64,000 bases of DNA from Ascaris suum (GCA_013433145.1 CM024175.1:9718516-9782515); one strand, 5' to 3'. Positions 34,557-48,600 are shown, counted from the first letter of the stretch. Program-made: numbers and translations. Notes: a model not told the origin generated them from the letters alone.

Positions 34557-36319
34557 TCAAGTATGGGAAACAATGAAATATGCAAGTGGGAAATAGAAAC
34601 CATTAATGCAGGCAATGAGTGAAAGAGTGAGGTCGATCCATGAGAAGTTCGTTGCCCAAGAATCGAGAGGACGTTTCGCCCTATCGAACCAACGTGATGA
34701 CGCAAGGGCGCTATCAACGATAGGCGCCAACATCATCAACAACATTAGCCACAAACCCAAACAGTGGATAAACGCTGGCCAATGTAAGTGCAATGTACGC
34801 AATGCGAATAGACCCGAGAATGAAACTATCTGAAGTAAAATCCGGCATCGTATAGGGAAATCTTGAATTCATAGCGAAATTCAACCGGAAAAATCGTCTT
34901 TTTTTTAAAAGAATATATCACATTTTGGATAGTTTCCTTCAATGAAGATAGAAAACATTGAAAAAAAAACTTGGCTGATTTGCTCTTATTAGAATGGCTA
35001 CGTTCCAAGTAATAAAAATACTCTCCATATAAAACGCATCCTGTAATATCTCTTTATTTTTTATTCTATCCCATTCGTTTGAATTCGATTCTCTTTGAAA
35101 AAGAGTAGCCGCAGACACGAGCTACCTAGGGACAGCGGTAAAAAATTAAAGCTTTTTCTTACACAAAGATGCACTGTTTACTATTTCCACCTCGCCTAGA
35201 ATGGATTTGCCATCAAACCTCTCCAGATTCGCTTACAAATGTTTAGATTATAAAAATAGCAGCCGATATTTGTGCTTTGTAATCTAGTTCTCTATGGAGA
35301 AATAAACGTATCCGAAGCCTCTCTTTGCAAATCACGGGCAAAATGGGGGCAACAGTACAACAACAACAGAAAAACGCGCTACACCTACCTCAATATGAGC
35401 CTATTTCCCGAAGAATTCAAAAATAAAGCCTTAGATATTTGCGCAAAAATTGAATAGAATTTGTTATTTTTTATAAACCATCAGTGCTCTTGATGAAACC
35501 TTCATGTGTTTGTTGGTTGTTTTTCAAAAAAAAAGGCCTCCGTGAGTGAAAAAATCCACGGGTGGAAACACGGAAATGCTTCTAAGATTTATATTTCATT
35601 AATATTTTTGAGAAAATTGGCTGCAGTTTTTTTTTTGACCAACTAGGTTGCATATATGATATTTTGCAATGAAACCAGTGCAGCAATTATGATAAACAAT
35701 TGATTTAATTTGAGTTATTGATAAAAGAACATACCAAATTGAGCAACGGTATCCATATATTGGTTCCATCAGCACAATTCACTTCGCTGTACATTCCACT
35801 ATATTGCATACCAACACAGAAACAGATAATACCGAACATGAAGAGGAGTGTAGCGACTCCGAAATGGACGTACACAAGTCGCGTAAAAGTCCTCCATTTG
35901 CCCTCGGGAATATTCAGAAGGGAACATCCAGCCACTCTCTTAAATAATATAGTCATAAGGAGGTGGAAGTTAGTTCTCTACGCCACCTTTCGTTGTGAAA
36001 ATAACTTGCTTTTATGACAGAAAATCAAAAGAAAACACCTTAAACTTCTAACTCCATTCTGGAAGTAACCGAAAATCTAGTCGGTAATTATTTGTACACT
36101 GAAATGAAAATCTATTCGATAGGAAATTTAAAATGATGCCTATGTTTGGAACGATATGGCAGGAAATCAGGAGCGCTATAAACAGCCGAATTTATTTAGA
36201 AACGTAGCGCATTTGACCTCATTTACCTGCTGATATCCGGTGACTTCATCCTTAACCGGGGCAAAGGTTTGTATGACCATGCAAATTAGACCATATGGTT
36301 TAAGTTTAATGTATCGCAT
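34557..36319 (-). CDS. Four-pass membrane protein, complete three-exon gene
   Basis: Exons in transcript order: 36319-36227 (31 codons), 35938-35735 (68), 34829-34557 (90 plus TGA). Both introns are phase 0 with good ends (CAG then GTAAAT, TTG then GTATGT, acceptors ATTTAAG and TTACTTCAG). The 189-residue product has a short N-terminal region, then four predicted membrane helices at about 52-75, 92-110, 118-138 and 164-186. The loop between helices 1 and 2 contains YSEVNCAD. The loop between helices 3 and 4 is charged and carries a possible N-glycosylation site, NFS at 160. The small tetraspan layout recalls claudin-, MARVEL- or tetraspanin-sized proteins, but no diagnostic motif such as CCG or W-GLW-C is present, so the family is unassigned. 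It lies opposite to, and just beyond, the known receptor exons. The start could lie further upstream. Confidence 0.65.
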
Positions 36320-37002
36320 GACAACTTATGAAATTGAGGAGGGGAAGGAGGGGAGAGGGAAGGAGGGCACTCTCTTAGTGGTGTTGAAATTTTTCGTACC
36401 AATTAAACTGGTACATTGGCAGATGATATTAACATGAAGACGATTCCTTTTGATTTCATATTTCGAGACTATCAACCTCTAAAACAAAAAATTCATTTAC
36501 ATTTGATAGTCGTTGATTTAAGAAAAATTTCAACCAGATAAATTTAATTACAATTCGGGAGAAGAGTTATTCATAGAAACATTGATACAAAAGTTTTTTG
36601 TTGTGCAATGAAGTACTAAGCGCATCTTCTCTTAACAAAGCCGAAGCAAAAATGATATAAGAGTTCGATAAACTTTGAAGGTTTTTTTTAGTGCTGTGTA
36701 GAAAAATTAGACAGATATCATTTAAATCTGAGGAAAAGAAATTTATGACGAATGTGTTGCCATATCAGAAAGAACATAGACTTGGAGAACATAGCGATAA
36801 GATAAAATACCAACTTCCAAAATGTCTGGTCGTTTAGTTGAATACTTATCTGCAGCAAAATTTAGCAAATAAAAAAACCATTCGATGAGTGACGGTAAAG
36901 TTAGTCTATAACGAATACTTTAAACGCCTCAAAGCTTTCGAAAACGTTAAGGGCATTCTTAATTTCCGCCAACATTATCCCTCGCTTACCTACATTTTAG
37001 CG

Positions 37003-37023
37003 CCCCCCCCCCCCCCCCCCCCC
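37003..37023. repeat. Poly-C tract (21 bp)
   Basis: An uninterrupted run of 21 C, directly followed by a GC-richer island. Confidence 0.97.
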
Positions 37024-37320
37024 AAGACGATCATTGTGTCACTCGAACTCTCATGCGCTTGGTGTAAAACACGCTTGCAATGGTGTTTCGAGTTCAACAT
37101 CAGTCCTCCCTAAAGATGATCGATAGACTTCAGACCACACGACCTCGGTTGCAGGGCTTCCTGTCCGGAAAATCTCCACAGAGGCCTGGGAATTTCTAAA
37201 GCCAAGGATGCTCTCCCAACAAATCATACGGAGGCCTTCATCGACCTCCTTGTGGGTCTTTTGATCTTTCTTAGCGATGTGAAAGAAGCAGGCTTTTCTT
37301 CGCAAACTTAAGCGATTCTC
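37024..37320. other. GC-richer island beside poly-C, possible interspersed repeat
   Basis: About 300 bases richer in G+C than their surroundings. The minus strand is open over 37051-37305 (84 codons, with pieces such as EVDEGLRMICWESILGF and VELETPLQACFTPSA before the stop). The plus strand is open nearly as long across the poly-C run. Openness on both strands plus a homopolymer at one edge suggests a repeat-element copy rather than a host exon. A repeat library would decide. Confidence 0.35.
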
Positions 37321-40300
37321 TATGAAGTCGCAGGAACATAAGGAAAGAGCTTAAGGCAGTGTGTTCAAGCATGATACGCTGAAGGAAAATGTGCCATTAG
37401 AAGAGCAACAATTTGTTGTAAAAGCGTATAAGAAGAGAAAATATTAGAAAGATTCAAAAAATACGACGCAAAATGTGATATACTGTTGCTTGACAAGCTC
37501 AACATTGATATTTTCTAATGAATTCTCCCATTGAACATTGAAGTTCAGAGAAATCAGATGGTACCAAAAGTGTCTCTCTTCTTCAATTACATTATTTCAA
37601 CGAGAAAATATCCAAAGGATTAGAAATTTGGACTACTCGAAATATTTAACAAATCATCACAAGCCTATATCGCAACTGTTTGCGCGTTGAAATTCTTTGA
37701 ACTTTATGCTTGCGTACAACGGTATTCATTTCATCAATTCATTATTGAATCTTCATTACTTTCTGAGCCGGCATTTTATTCGTGGAGTATGTTGCAGATT
37801 AGCAAAGAACTTCATCAAGCCATAACTCGACATATGCGCGACTGCAATGTGCGAATTTATATTATAAAAGCGATGCAATGCGCAGGATGGTATTGCTCGA
37901 TAGTGGAGAGAGAGAAATATGAGATTCAAAAAACTCTTTTTTTTTCATTTCAATGGTAAAATTTGTAATTTCATAACCATTTTTTTCTGGAATAATAGAG
38001 CAAATTTATGCCATTGCACCAACAGACAGAAAAAGCTTAACTACAAGAGGATTATGAGCTAAAGGATTTCGATCGCATACGCGTGGGCGATTCATTTCCT
38101 TACCGATTATTGTGGAGCAGAACATCCACTCGACGGCTCAGCTTCTATCTCTATAGAGTTAGCTCGACGTAAGCTTAGATAAGAAAGTCGCCTGGTAATT
38201 AACAAGAACCCCTTTGAAAAGGTAAGAAACTATAACTGACCTGATCAAGTCGCACGGCTGCCAAGGTAATCTTCTCGTTTAGCTCAACCAGCATCGTTCC
38301 ATCGACATATAGGCATCCTCACGTCGCTGAATATTGTCAACTGATGCTTAAAATCAAGCACAATGAGCTTAGAAGCTTAAAACTCTCTTCATGTGAGGAT
38401 AATTTGCATAAAATGCGCTAGTTAACAAATTCAAACTAATGCTGGTCAAAACTTGCCTTATTGCCTTATACAGTTTATTTGAAAATCACATCTAAATGGC
38501 CGCTTTAAATGACTCGCTTTAGTGAAAATGCAACACATCACCGCTCTAGTGGAAAAAAAGCCGTTCATAAACCGCTATGTAAATTTTTAAAAACATATTG
38601 CCGTGTAATTTCCAACTGTTTACTGAAACATTTTAATGCATCAATAACGTACAAAGATTTATACTTTTAAATGAGAGTAAGGAAGAAGTTTTTCGGAATC
38701 AAAAGATAAAAAAGTCAGCTATCTTCGAGAAGTGGCAAAATGAAATTTGCGATAGCTGTACTGATTGCACCTATAAATGATGGGAACATGCACTCTTGTG
38801 TGAGAAATTTCGTTGTATATAATACTCCATCGAGAATGTTCGTGCAAGTAAGTGTTACGTGACAACTCAAGAATCATTCACATGAGGCGCGACAACGTTC
38901 TCATAGAGTGGTTAAAAGTAGAATACACATGCGAGTCAGCCAAATCCACGAGCAGCTGGCTGAATCGCAAGCAATAATATATCGCAGCTTGACGTTGTTT
39001 GCACCGGCATGAGGGATCTGATTGATTGATAATGATCCACTCCTAATAGATAAAAACCGTGTTTCCGCTTGGAAGCTTTCGAGAAAGCATCTTGAAGAAA
39101 AATGAGGGAAAAACTTTTTTTAAAAAAAGACAAGAAAAAAGTTGAGAAAAGAAAAACAACCTAACAATAAGCACATGATGCGATAAAAATGTACAACAAG
39201 AAAGTATTCATTACTTCCTGCCAGCCATCTACTATAAACATCAAATGAAAAGCACTTCTTCAACGTTCGCTGGTCCATGAATGGGCAAAGAATATTGAAA
39301 TGCAACTTCCTATAACAAAAAGATCAATCTCAGCTGCATTTAATTGTGCGTTAGAAATCGTTATCGCAAGCGGAATATACGTTTGTAAATATAACAACAG
39401 TGAGTGCACCGACTACAACGAACAAATATCACACAAAGTAAACATACAATACATCCACCTCTCAACGTTGGCAAAGAAACGCTCTTTTTTTTCTTCGATC
39501 GTTGCCAAGCACTATTCAAGTCTTGTTATGGCGATCGCTTTTTATTTTGCATTATACCATATTTCCCATTAAAAAGAAGTACTTTAACGCTAATTGCACT
39601 AACTATACCCTATAGAAAAAATTTTTTAAAATATTCGTTTCTTGAATATACTAGTGATGGGTTTTTATTTATAGACTATAACTGAAAGGAGTGGTTTTTC
39701 ATTAGGTGAATAGTCAATTGACTTAAGAGACGTCCGTTAAAAAAATGTTAGACGGATAATTTTACGTCTCTTAATGCTAATTTTCTTTGTTCAAAGCCAT
39801 GCAACAATTCGCTCAACGAATGAAACTGTAATAATCTCATATGTAATTTTCCAAAATATCGCAAATATAATCAAAGTAGTGTTGCATTTTCATCCTTAGG
39901 CATCAACTACAAGGATGAAAAATTTTTGACGAAACGTGACATTATTAATAGAAGCAGAGTTTTGTGTAGAACTTCCAGCATAAAGCTTTAGAAGTTTGCA
40001 GATAGTGAATATGAACCACAATTAGTAGCTAAACTGAAACGTTGGTTGACTACTGAGAGACTCTGAAAGGTGCATCAAATGAAAACGTTAATGGTAATTC
40101 TTGTTTAAAAACGTCATTCATTGCCTCAAAAAAAAGAAAAGAAAATGGTATGATATCAAATTGAAGTGAAATGATAAATGTGCCAAAGTAGTTAACTTTG
40201 TAGTTAGCTCATTCGAATTGCCACTTTCGGAAACCACCAATAGAAGCAAACCTAACAGAGTTGTCTTGATATTTTAACTGCTTCAATCTCTTAATAACCT

Positions 40301-43300
40301 TTCATTGAAAAATTCATTTGTCGCTGAGCTTATTTTTATAGAATGAGAATACGTCCGACATAAAATGATGGTAAAAGAGTTATGAAATGATTTGATCGGT
40401 ATAAAATTAACTGTGAGTTCGAGATGAAGTTCTGACCGACGTAGACAGTAGAATTTTATTGACATCTCTAAATGAATGAAGCCCCTTTCGAAGTTCCATT
40501 GAAATTACAGTACGTGTGCAAACGCAGATGATTGCTTGATATGCCGTTTTGCATTTGCAGAACGCAGTATACCATTTCATATCTGCGCATAAGCATGTGC
40601 CTATGTTACGATCGCCAGAGTAGTTCCACCTTAGGTACCATTCGGATCGGAAATTGTGAAACGACGGATATAATATACACCGTAATAATCTCCTATGCTT
40701 TCTTTCACTCTCATTCATCGATATCGAAGAGAACTACAGATATTTACGAGTACAAAAAAAGAACTTGAATGCATTTTATACTAATAGCATTTTCACTTTA
40801 GACAGCTGAGTTAAGAGGAAACGGGGTATTTCCCAGAAGATTTGAACCACTGAAATATTTGAGTACTTTATTCATTATTGCTACCTAATGAAAGCGACTG
40901 GTTGTATGGATGGAATAAAAAAGCAGATGTTATGCTTGCTGCTATAGCGCTTCTTATGTGGCTTCGTAAAGTTAGTTTGCCAAAAGCAGACTAAGCCGAA
41001 GTCAATGTGCGCTTAATTCTGTATGTTTATCGATCTATCTGGCAATTCCAAGCTGAGAGCTATTCAAGCGAAATTTATTGAAATTCCGTAAGTATAATGC
41101 AAACTAATTCATCATCTGCTTACTTATCACGTATGAAAGAAGTTTTGTAGGCTTTTCAATCAAGAAGAAATTTGCCTACATTTCAGACCGACCAACTTTT
41201 TGCTTTATATTGATAGCCACCTAAGAAAAATCTATCTTTTGTGGAAGATTTTTACGAATATCAAGTTAAAGACAACACTGAAAGCGTTTTCACATGCCTT
41301 TATTTATGCGCATAACTTATTGAACCGATTCGTTAAGCGAAGAAAATATAAAAGCGTATATCGTGGAATCTTTTCTGAGATAATATTTCCTCATTTATTT
41401 TAGACTAATTCTAACAAAATATTAGCACGTTCGGCAACGAAAAATTGCAACGAATTTTCATCAACAACTTGCCATTATCTCACTTTTGAAGTGCAGAGGT
41501 ATTTATGAGAAACACCGTATAGGCGCTGAGAGAATATCATCGCTATGCATTTGCCGGTAAAAGAAAGATATTTTCACTCTCAGTTAATTGCTCCTCAACT
41601 AAGAGTCGAATGAAATATAGTACGCTTGTTTGACGCTTGATTTCGTTACATTTAATTAGGCAAAATTTGTGCATTTTATATTTTCATAATATGCTGAAGG
41701 TAGTACTTCGACTACTAAGCTACCTCAAATCATATCAATAATCAAAATGCCATAGATATTTATCGTTTTGATCGTAGCAATGTTTCCCTTAGACATATAG
41801 GCGAATGGTAATGATTCACTGCTTTCAGGGAAAAGCTGAACAATCATAGAAGAGAGCTAGAAACTGTGTTGATGCAATATATAATATTTTTATCGATTGA
41901 ACGCAAACAATATCGCAAACACTACAGCCATCCTGAACCATGAAATTTTTATCATCAGAAGATTTGCATCCAGAAAGGTAATAAAATATTCAAAGAGATC
42001 CATGCTGTTGCGAACGAAGATCTTGTTTCTCAACATTGACCAAAGCATCATATGTTTCATTTGCGGCGGCGGTGCTATACAAAGACATCGGTATTGAAGC
42101 AATGAAACATTAGCGGTTACTTATGCAAAAGCATATATTTCCTCTCTCTATTGCCTTCACATAGCACCTGGAATAGAATTACAGGTGAGCAAATTCACTG
42201 AAAATCAAATCCTATATACCTACTGTAATTATTACATGCTAAAATAGGCGGTCTTGTTTCAGCTGATTAAAGGATTCGTTCAACGTATAAGATTTTGAAT
42301 AGAACTTGACATTCTCTATGAATATTATATGCAAGATATATAATGAATAATTACAAGGTTTAAATGTGGCACAAGGATCCGTTCATCATCCATAGAATAC
42401 ATCCTTAGTCATTATGAGAGAAAAAAGCAAAGAAACAGAGAAAAGCTCAACTGGTTGCAGCTAGCCGGTTGTATAGTGATTAGTTTTGCGTATAGCATAT
42501 ATGGGCGGCAATGAAGCCATATGACCGTCCTGCCGTTAAAGCTTATCGAATGAAACCGTTATATGGCCGTCCGTCACCATACTAAGTTGACGTGCCGTAT
42601 ATCTTTCTTTGTAATCGATTCTTCCGCCCTCTTATTGCATTCTACATGCACTTTATGTGACTCTAACAGCAAAGATGTGAAACACATTTTCTATATGAAG
42701 CAAATTTTGCGAATCGTAGTTGCTACACAAATTTTACATTTATAGTCCAAAATGGGTATCCAACATTTTAGTTAGCAGAAGCTAGTAATTTTTCAAGGTA
42801 TTTAACTCATGAAGACAATAGTTTACGCACTTGTTGTTTGGGAGTTTGCTAACCCAGCGAAGTATGCATAGGAATCAATACGAATTTGCCAGTCTATTTT
42901 CTTGCTTAACGTATAGTTAAGCCTAAATATTGTGAACTCATTTATGCAGCAATTGTAAGAGTCGAAAACAATGCAGCGCTTTTGATGGTTCCAAATCGGC
43001 GCATCGAAAATTTCTTATGATTTCAAAGGGAAAGCTTCGTTAATTTTGCTTCTAAATGGAAAAAAAGCGCCATTTTCGATTCTCTAGCATATTTTTCTGC
43101 TTTATTGGTCACGTTTGCATCAACCTATTGACCAAAATTCATGTGAATACACTCACAACTGATATTACAATTTATATGCCAATACTTTCAGCCGCGTAAT
43201 TTCAAACAACACCGCACAAATGTGTTCATACTGATCGTTCGCGTATCTCTGTTGAGCATTCTAAAATGTTTTATTTAGGAACTCAGCACCTTGCTACCCA

Positions 43301-43420
43301 TCGTTTCTTTTAAGGATCAAAATTCTGCTTCTGTCTGCGACGACATTCAGGCTGCTAAACCGGACCCGTAGAACTGGTACCAACGGGCTTCAAATTCTAA
43401 AAGCGCAGCTCAACTAGTTG
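37321..43420. other. Gene-poor AT-rich stretch
   Basis: No splice-supported exon on either strand. ORFs such as 37687-37959 plus, 38936-39133 minus, 39300-39685 plus and 40407-40718 minus are at chance length and show no motif. Confidence 0.45.
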
Positions 43421-43615
43421 ATGACTGCTAAGCAGTATTTTATTATTTTATTGGCGTCTTCACTCAGTGTCGAGCAACCTCTTCAAAAGAAGATGCCGAC
43501 ATCGCTCCCGTCGAATTCAGTAATTCAGCAGCAAAATTTGCCCCTGTCTGATATCACCGAACAGCATTTATTTATCAACGTTGTCATTAAGGAGATATCA
43601 CCGAACGGCATTTAG
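43421..43615 (+). CDS. Candidate small secreted peptide (64 aa)
   Basis: A single-exon ORF starting MTAKQYFIILLASSLSVEQ, which resembles a short signal peptide (hydrophobic core FIILLASSL) followed by a dibasic KK and a Ser/Gln-rich tail ending SPNGI. The 3' half coincides with a two-copy DNA repeat, which argues against long conservation. There is no splice evidence or recognised family. It may be fortuitous. Confidence 0.22.
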   Translation: MTAKQYFIILLASSLSVEQPLQKKMPTSLPSNSVIQQQNLPLSDITEQHLFINVVIKEISPNGI

Positions 43616-43640
43616 GAGCATTTATCAACGTTGTCATTAA
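43550..43640. repeat. Imperfect tandem duplication, about 44-bp unit
   Basis: GATATCACCGAACAGCATTT followed by TTTATCAACGTTGTCATTAA (43550-43590) is repeated at 43594-43640 with one substitution and a short insertion. Confidence 0.9.
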
Positions 43641-45688
43641 AATGCATCTTTCGCAAATTCACTCTCAACTCGAGAACATTTTTTTACAAGGAAACAACCG
43701 AAATTCGCCATGAAGGATCAAATGAAAAGTACATATCACTAAAAGACAAACATCGACGAGAAGCATATCGGAAATGCTAACAGCAATAAAGCATTTCTCA
43801 TATTTCATGAAGAATCGATAGACTTTTTTTTAATGCAAACGCTCCGTCGATTTCTCGTTTTTTTTTTCCCCTGGCAATGAGATGCTGTATCGCTAAGCTA
43901 AGATTATTAATTATTTTATCATTAGAATCAATTTTTAAAGATTATCTTCATGAAATTTCGAAAAATAAAATCGCGCCACATTAGAATTCACTTCCAAAAA
44001 AAAATGGGAAATTCCGGTATTGAGGTGGAGTGACATTTCGATATCGTCGGATATTTTTCGTCGGATCGAATATGAAATCGTAACGTCTTAAATGGGAATT
44101 GTTGATATCGCGCAATGACAATTGACGTTTGTTTCTTTATTTTAAACAAAAGAATTTCACTCTTCAAAATTCGATGATGTTTTCATTCGCCATAAAATGA
44201 CTAAAAACTATACAACGCAAAAATCGTCTTCATTTTAAAATTGATATTTTCTCCGTGTTTTAAATATTGTCTTTCGATGAAACGAATAAATATTTAATTA
44301 TTGAGTAGAAATGTAATTTTATACGTGAATGTTGAAAGGGAAGAAAATCGGTTCTTCAAAATTTCATTTAGAAAATCAATCTCACAATATAGTTACAATT
44401 GAATTGATTTATTTTATAACTTTTTACCTTCAACAATCTTTTTATTTGTTTGTTATGCATTACTCTTTATGTATGAAAAAGATCGAATTGCGTTATTTTT
44501 TGCGTTATTTTTTATCATTCATTCAATAAAACTTTTACGAATGAACGTAGTGTGCAATGAAGAGAGCTCGGCTCATCATTTGATTCCTCTTTACAGCTAA
44601 TAAAGGCATAAATATTGTCCTAAAGCTATAAAGATCTGCATACAGAGTACGAAACCGGTATTGCCATAAAGGAAAATATTTTTATTGTAGCATCTCAACT
44701 ATTTCGTCGATTTTTTCTCTACGCATTTTTTTTTTTTTTTTTGGCTGAAAAATAAATGACATTTTATGGTCGATTGTAAGGAAAGCTCCAAATGTGCATC
44801 TCTTTTATATGGCTTTTAATGCCCCTGAGTTCTCATTTAATTGGACCGTTGATAGTCAAGCTCACGTTGAGACTAAAGATAAGACACCCATGATCGTTCT
44901 ATCAGAAGCATTGTAACACTTAATGAAAGGAATCAGTGCGCTGCAGTCTATTTTTTTCTCTCTATATTTTCAGGACTCAAAAAATTCTTCAACGAGCATT
45001 TCGAAAGCCTATTTATTGTCGAAGAGAGAGAATAACCTCTAACCAGTGATGATCAAAGTAAACTTGAAAATACTTAACATGCAACACACATTATATAACC
45101 TAAAATGGCTTTCATAATGTGGGACACAAGGGACGCATATAAAGATTTCATTACAATACAACTGCAACTGGTAGGAGAAGAATGTAGTTGGTTCTCGCAT
45201 GGGATAAATCAACATAGCTTTATTTGGAAATTTCTTATTGCTTCAAATTTATAGCAATATACGTTTTTTATTAGTAAATTCTTCCCAACCCCCCCCCCCC
45301 CCTCCTGCCACCATTCGTTTCGTGCTTTTCTCTTAATCTCGTTCATAGTTTTTGCTTATTTTTTGAATGCATATTAATGACCCCACTGCTTCAAATATTG
45401 AGCTAATAAGTGCTGTGTCACAAATTCATGTGATATATAGGAATCATTTTAAAGAAGAGAGTGACGTTATGAGGTGGTTTTTCATTAGCAATCTTCGAGC
45501 AACGAAAATAAAATATGAGAAAGTGTGCACCTTGAGCTGATTAGTTAATATCGATGAAAAAGTGTCCATCATTACGATGAGCAGTACTTCATGCAATCGC
45601 TCAACGAACGGGAACCGCAAAACAAAAGAGATTTAGGTGGCCGAAATGAACCATCTTTACATTCCAACAGGAGATAGATTTGTCACCT
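43641..45688. other. No gene seen; upstream region of the Cys-rich gene
   Basis: AT-rich. It includes a 14-bp poly-C tract at 45289-45302 and an acceptor-like TTCCAACAG ending at 45670, 18 bases before the ATG of the next gene. Confidence 0.45.
45289..45302. repeat. Poly-C tract (14 bp)
   Basis: Fourteen consecutive C in AT-rich DNA. Confidence 0.95.
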
Positions 45689-48600
45689 ATGCTCGCCCTC
45701 GTCTCCGTGCTGCCAGCACTTCTTCTCACTTGTTTTCTTCTTCTACTTCTCATCTTAGCCAAGGTATGTCACCTTCGTATAATTATAATTAATTCTTGCT
45801 ATTTGAGGTGAAAAATGTGATAGTGGGAATGCATCGACGCCAGGTAATTAAACCTTTAACGCTTACTTCATTAGGCCGAGCAGAAGCAGCATCATGTAGA
45901 TTTGCCATCGATATCTCCTTCTGTCCCGTTCCCCATTATCTGAGTGAAAAAGGAAACGCGACAGTATCATTTATCCTTCTCAGGAATCATTTTTTCCGCA
46001 AATTTATGGAATTATCCAGCTACAACCAACCAAATGAAAATCACGTTCTCGGCTGAGTATGCACCATAAATATGGCATCCAAAATTGTGGCAGTTACGTG
46101 AATTTAGAAAATTCCCACGAATTATTTTAAAGAGTTGTTTTCTAGAATTGCAAAGTGCGTAGAATAAAATGAAAGCGAATGCTTGATATAACTCTGCTTG
46201 ATGCTACGGAGCAATTGATGAACATCTATAGTTCGATTTGCAGGACTAGATTTTATTCAGATTCTCTAAACTTGAGCAACTCTTTAGCCTAATCGACAAT
46301 CACCGTAACTATCTGCATGAAACGCGTAAAAATGACTTAAGCAACGTTACCGACGATATTATAAACTTGTGGAATTCATTATCGTTCAGTGTTGATTACG
46401 CTGAAATGTTGCAGCATTCAGATGTCAGCTCAGTCAGTCTTCATTTTTTGCCGTTATCGTGCTAAAGGTCAAAAATTTTTTTTGCGTTCATTCATCTCTG
46501 ACTCAATTGCATTTTCCTACTCATCTGTTTTTCATCTTCTTGTCTCATTTCCAACTCATTCGGATCTAAATTGTTCTTCCGTCACAACTTTATTCTAACT
46601 CTTTGTTGAAAAGTCTGTCTTATGCCTTCATTAGATATTATCAAGTTTTGTAGGGTTGTTTGCTTTGTTTGTTATCACATTCTTACAAACATGATGAGTG
46701 CTTCTTATGAAGTTTTGCATAGATGCTCATTTTTCTATATAAATGCGCAATATTAATCCACCTCTATGGATTCAAAATTTAAAATTTATCGACAATTTTT
46801 CGTGTGATCGAAATTTTCAGAGAAAAAAAGAAATAGCTAATCCAATGCGTTAGCTAATCTTATAGATCCGTACAATGGTAATTTTCATCAATACTTTTTC
46901 TTACCACGCAAAATTTTTGCGAAAAGTACGAATTTTCCTTTCCACAAAATGATGCAAACATTATCGTTTTTGAAATTTTCTGATGATTGATGAATTCGTT
47001 AGGGGATTTATACCTCATAGAATACCTTCGGTAAGCAATAAATAAATTGCCTTTATAGATGTAATTAATAAGTTTATTTAAATCCACAACGATAATATGC
47101 AAATAGAGGTTTCCACATCATTACTTCGAAAGAATTTCAATTTTTTTTTGTCGTCAAAATGCCAAAAGCAGAGTAGGGCGACCTAATGCACAAATTCATA
47201 AGTAAATTTATTGTGAATTTGAGTATCATTTGAAGTACTTATCTTGAACTGAAGAACTCATTATTACAATATTTTATACATTTATCATTGTTTCGCCTAA
47301 AATTTCCATTCTTCTTTTGAAGAATAATTTGCATATCGTTTTTTTTGTATATGCTGTATATGCCATAACATGAAATTAGGTGTAATTCGTTGTACGCTCA
47401 ACTCGAGCCATTGATTTTCTCAGAAATTTCTGCATCCATAAAGAGGATGTATTACTAGTGAAAGTGGTGGATTTCCATCATTATATTGTAAAAAAAGATC
47501 GATCCGGAAATGGAGGCTTTGTTGATTTTTGAATACGAAATGACTGTTCATGGAAGTTTACGGACGTTTTCTATTGTTTACTTAGTTAGCAAGCAAAAGC
47601 TTCAATATGAGCTATGCTTTTTTTTTCGTATAATGAAATTCAAAAATTTAGAAATTAATCTACTAAGGGCGAATTTCTCTCATGTAGCATTTCATCAATG
47701 AATTTGTCTATCTAATTCAAGTTTTATGAATGAAAACGTTACTGTTGTATGCATATATAAATTCGAAAATGATGAAAATAATGGGCTTCTTGATGCATCA
47801 ATTTTTTTTTGCCTTTATCATCTTGTCAAGAAACTATTAGAAATACTATCACAATTTGCTTACGAAAAATATTATGCTGACGAAATTTATGCATCGTTTT
47901 AATCTTATACTTTGAACGCTATATTCATTTCATGTTTCCAGCCTTGTTGATAATCATGATAGTGGTGAATTTTATTTTAGATGGCAATCAGTGACGACTA
48001 TACTCTTTCTAAATGTTTCTAAAACTAATGTTCTATGAAAATTCCATCAATTTTAATCGATAAATGGAGTAAGCGTATATACTTGATATACTTAATAATT
48101 GCATACCTAACGAGGCACACACCTTTAACTATTTTATAGGTATCTGCTGAGCCAGACAAGTGTCAGAAATTGGCAGTCTGTGCGCTCGACAAATGTATCA
48201 GTGAAATCAGCACTTTTCCACCAAAGGATGAGGTATTCTTCCTCGAGCTTCTTTTTACCCCATACAGTACACTTGTTGTGCATTAACGCTTGTGAAGACA
48301 ACGTTGCATATTATTCCTCAAGAATGAGCATGCTTCAGTACATAGTAACTCATACTACAGATTTTTGATGAATCGAGCCATAGTTACCGATCTGGAGTTT
48401 CTTTTCTAAACTCTTACAAAACGGCTCACCTTCGTTTGCTGAAAGACTATGTTGACATTCGCCTTTTTGGAGCTTGCTTATATGGTCACCTTCTGTTATA
48501 ATGCTTAGTGATGCTATCTTTGCCATGTGTTTCTTGCTTCATGAATTTAAAATCCCATCATGTCAGCGTAGTTGAAGCACCTAATGGAGCTACTCAATAT

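Noticed and set aside
35718..36017. 99-codon plus-strand ORF
   Set aside because: Antisense shadow of exon 2 of the four-pass membrane protein.
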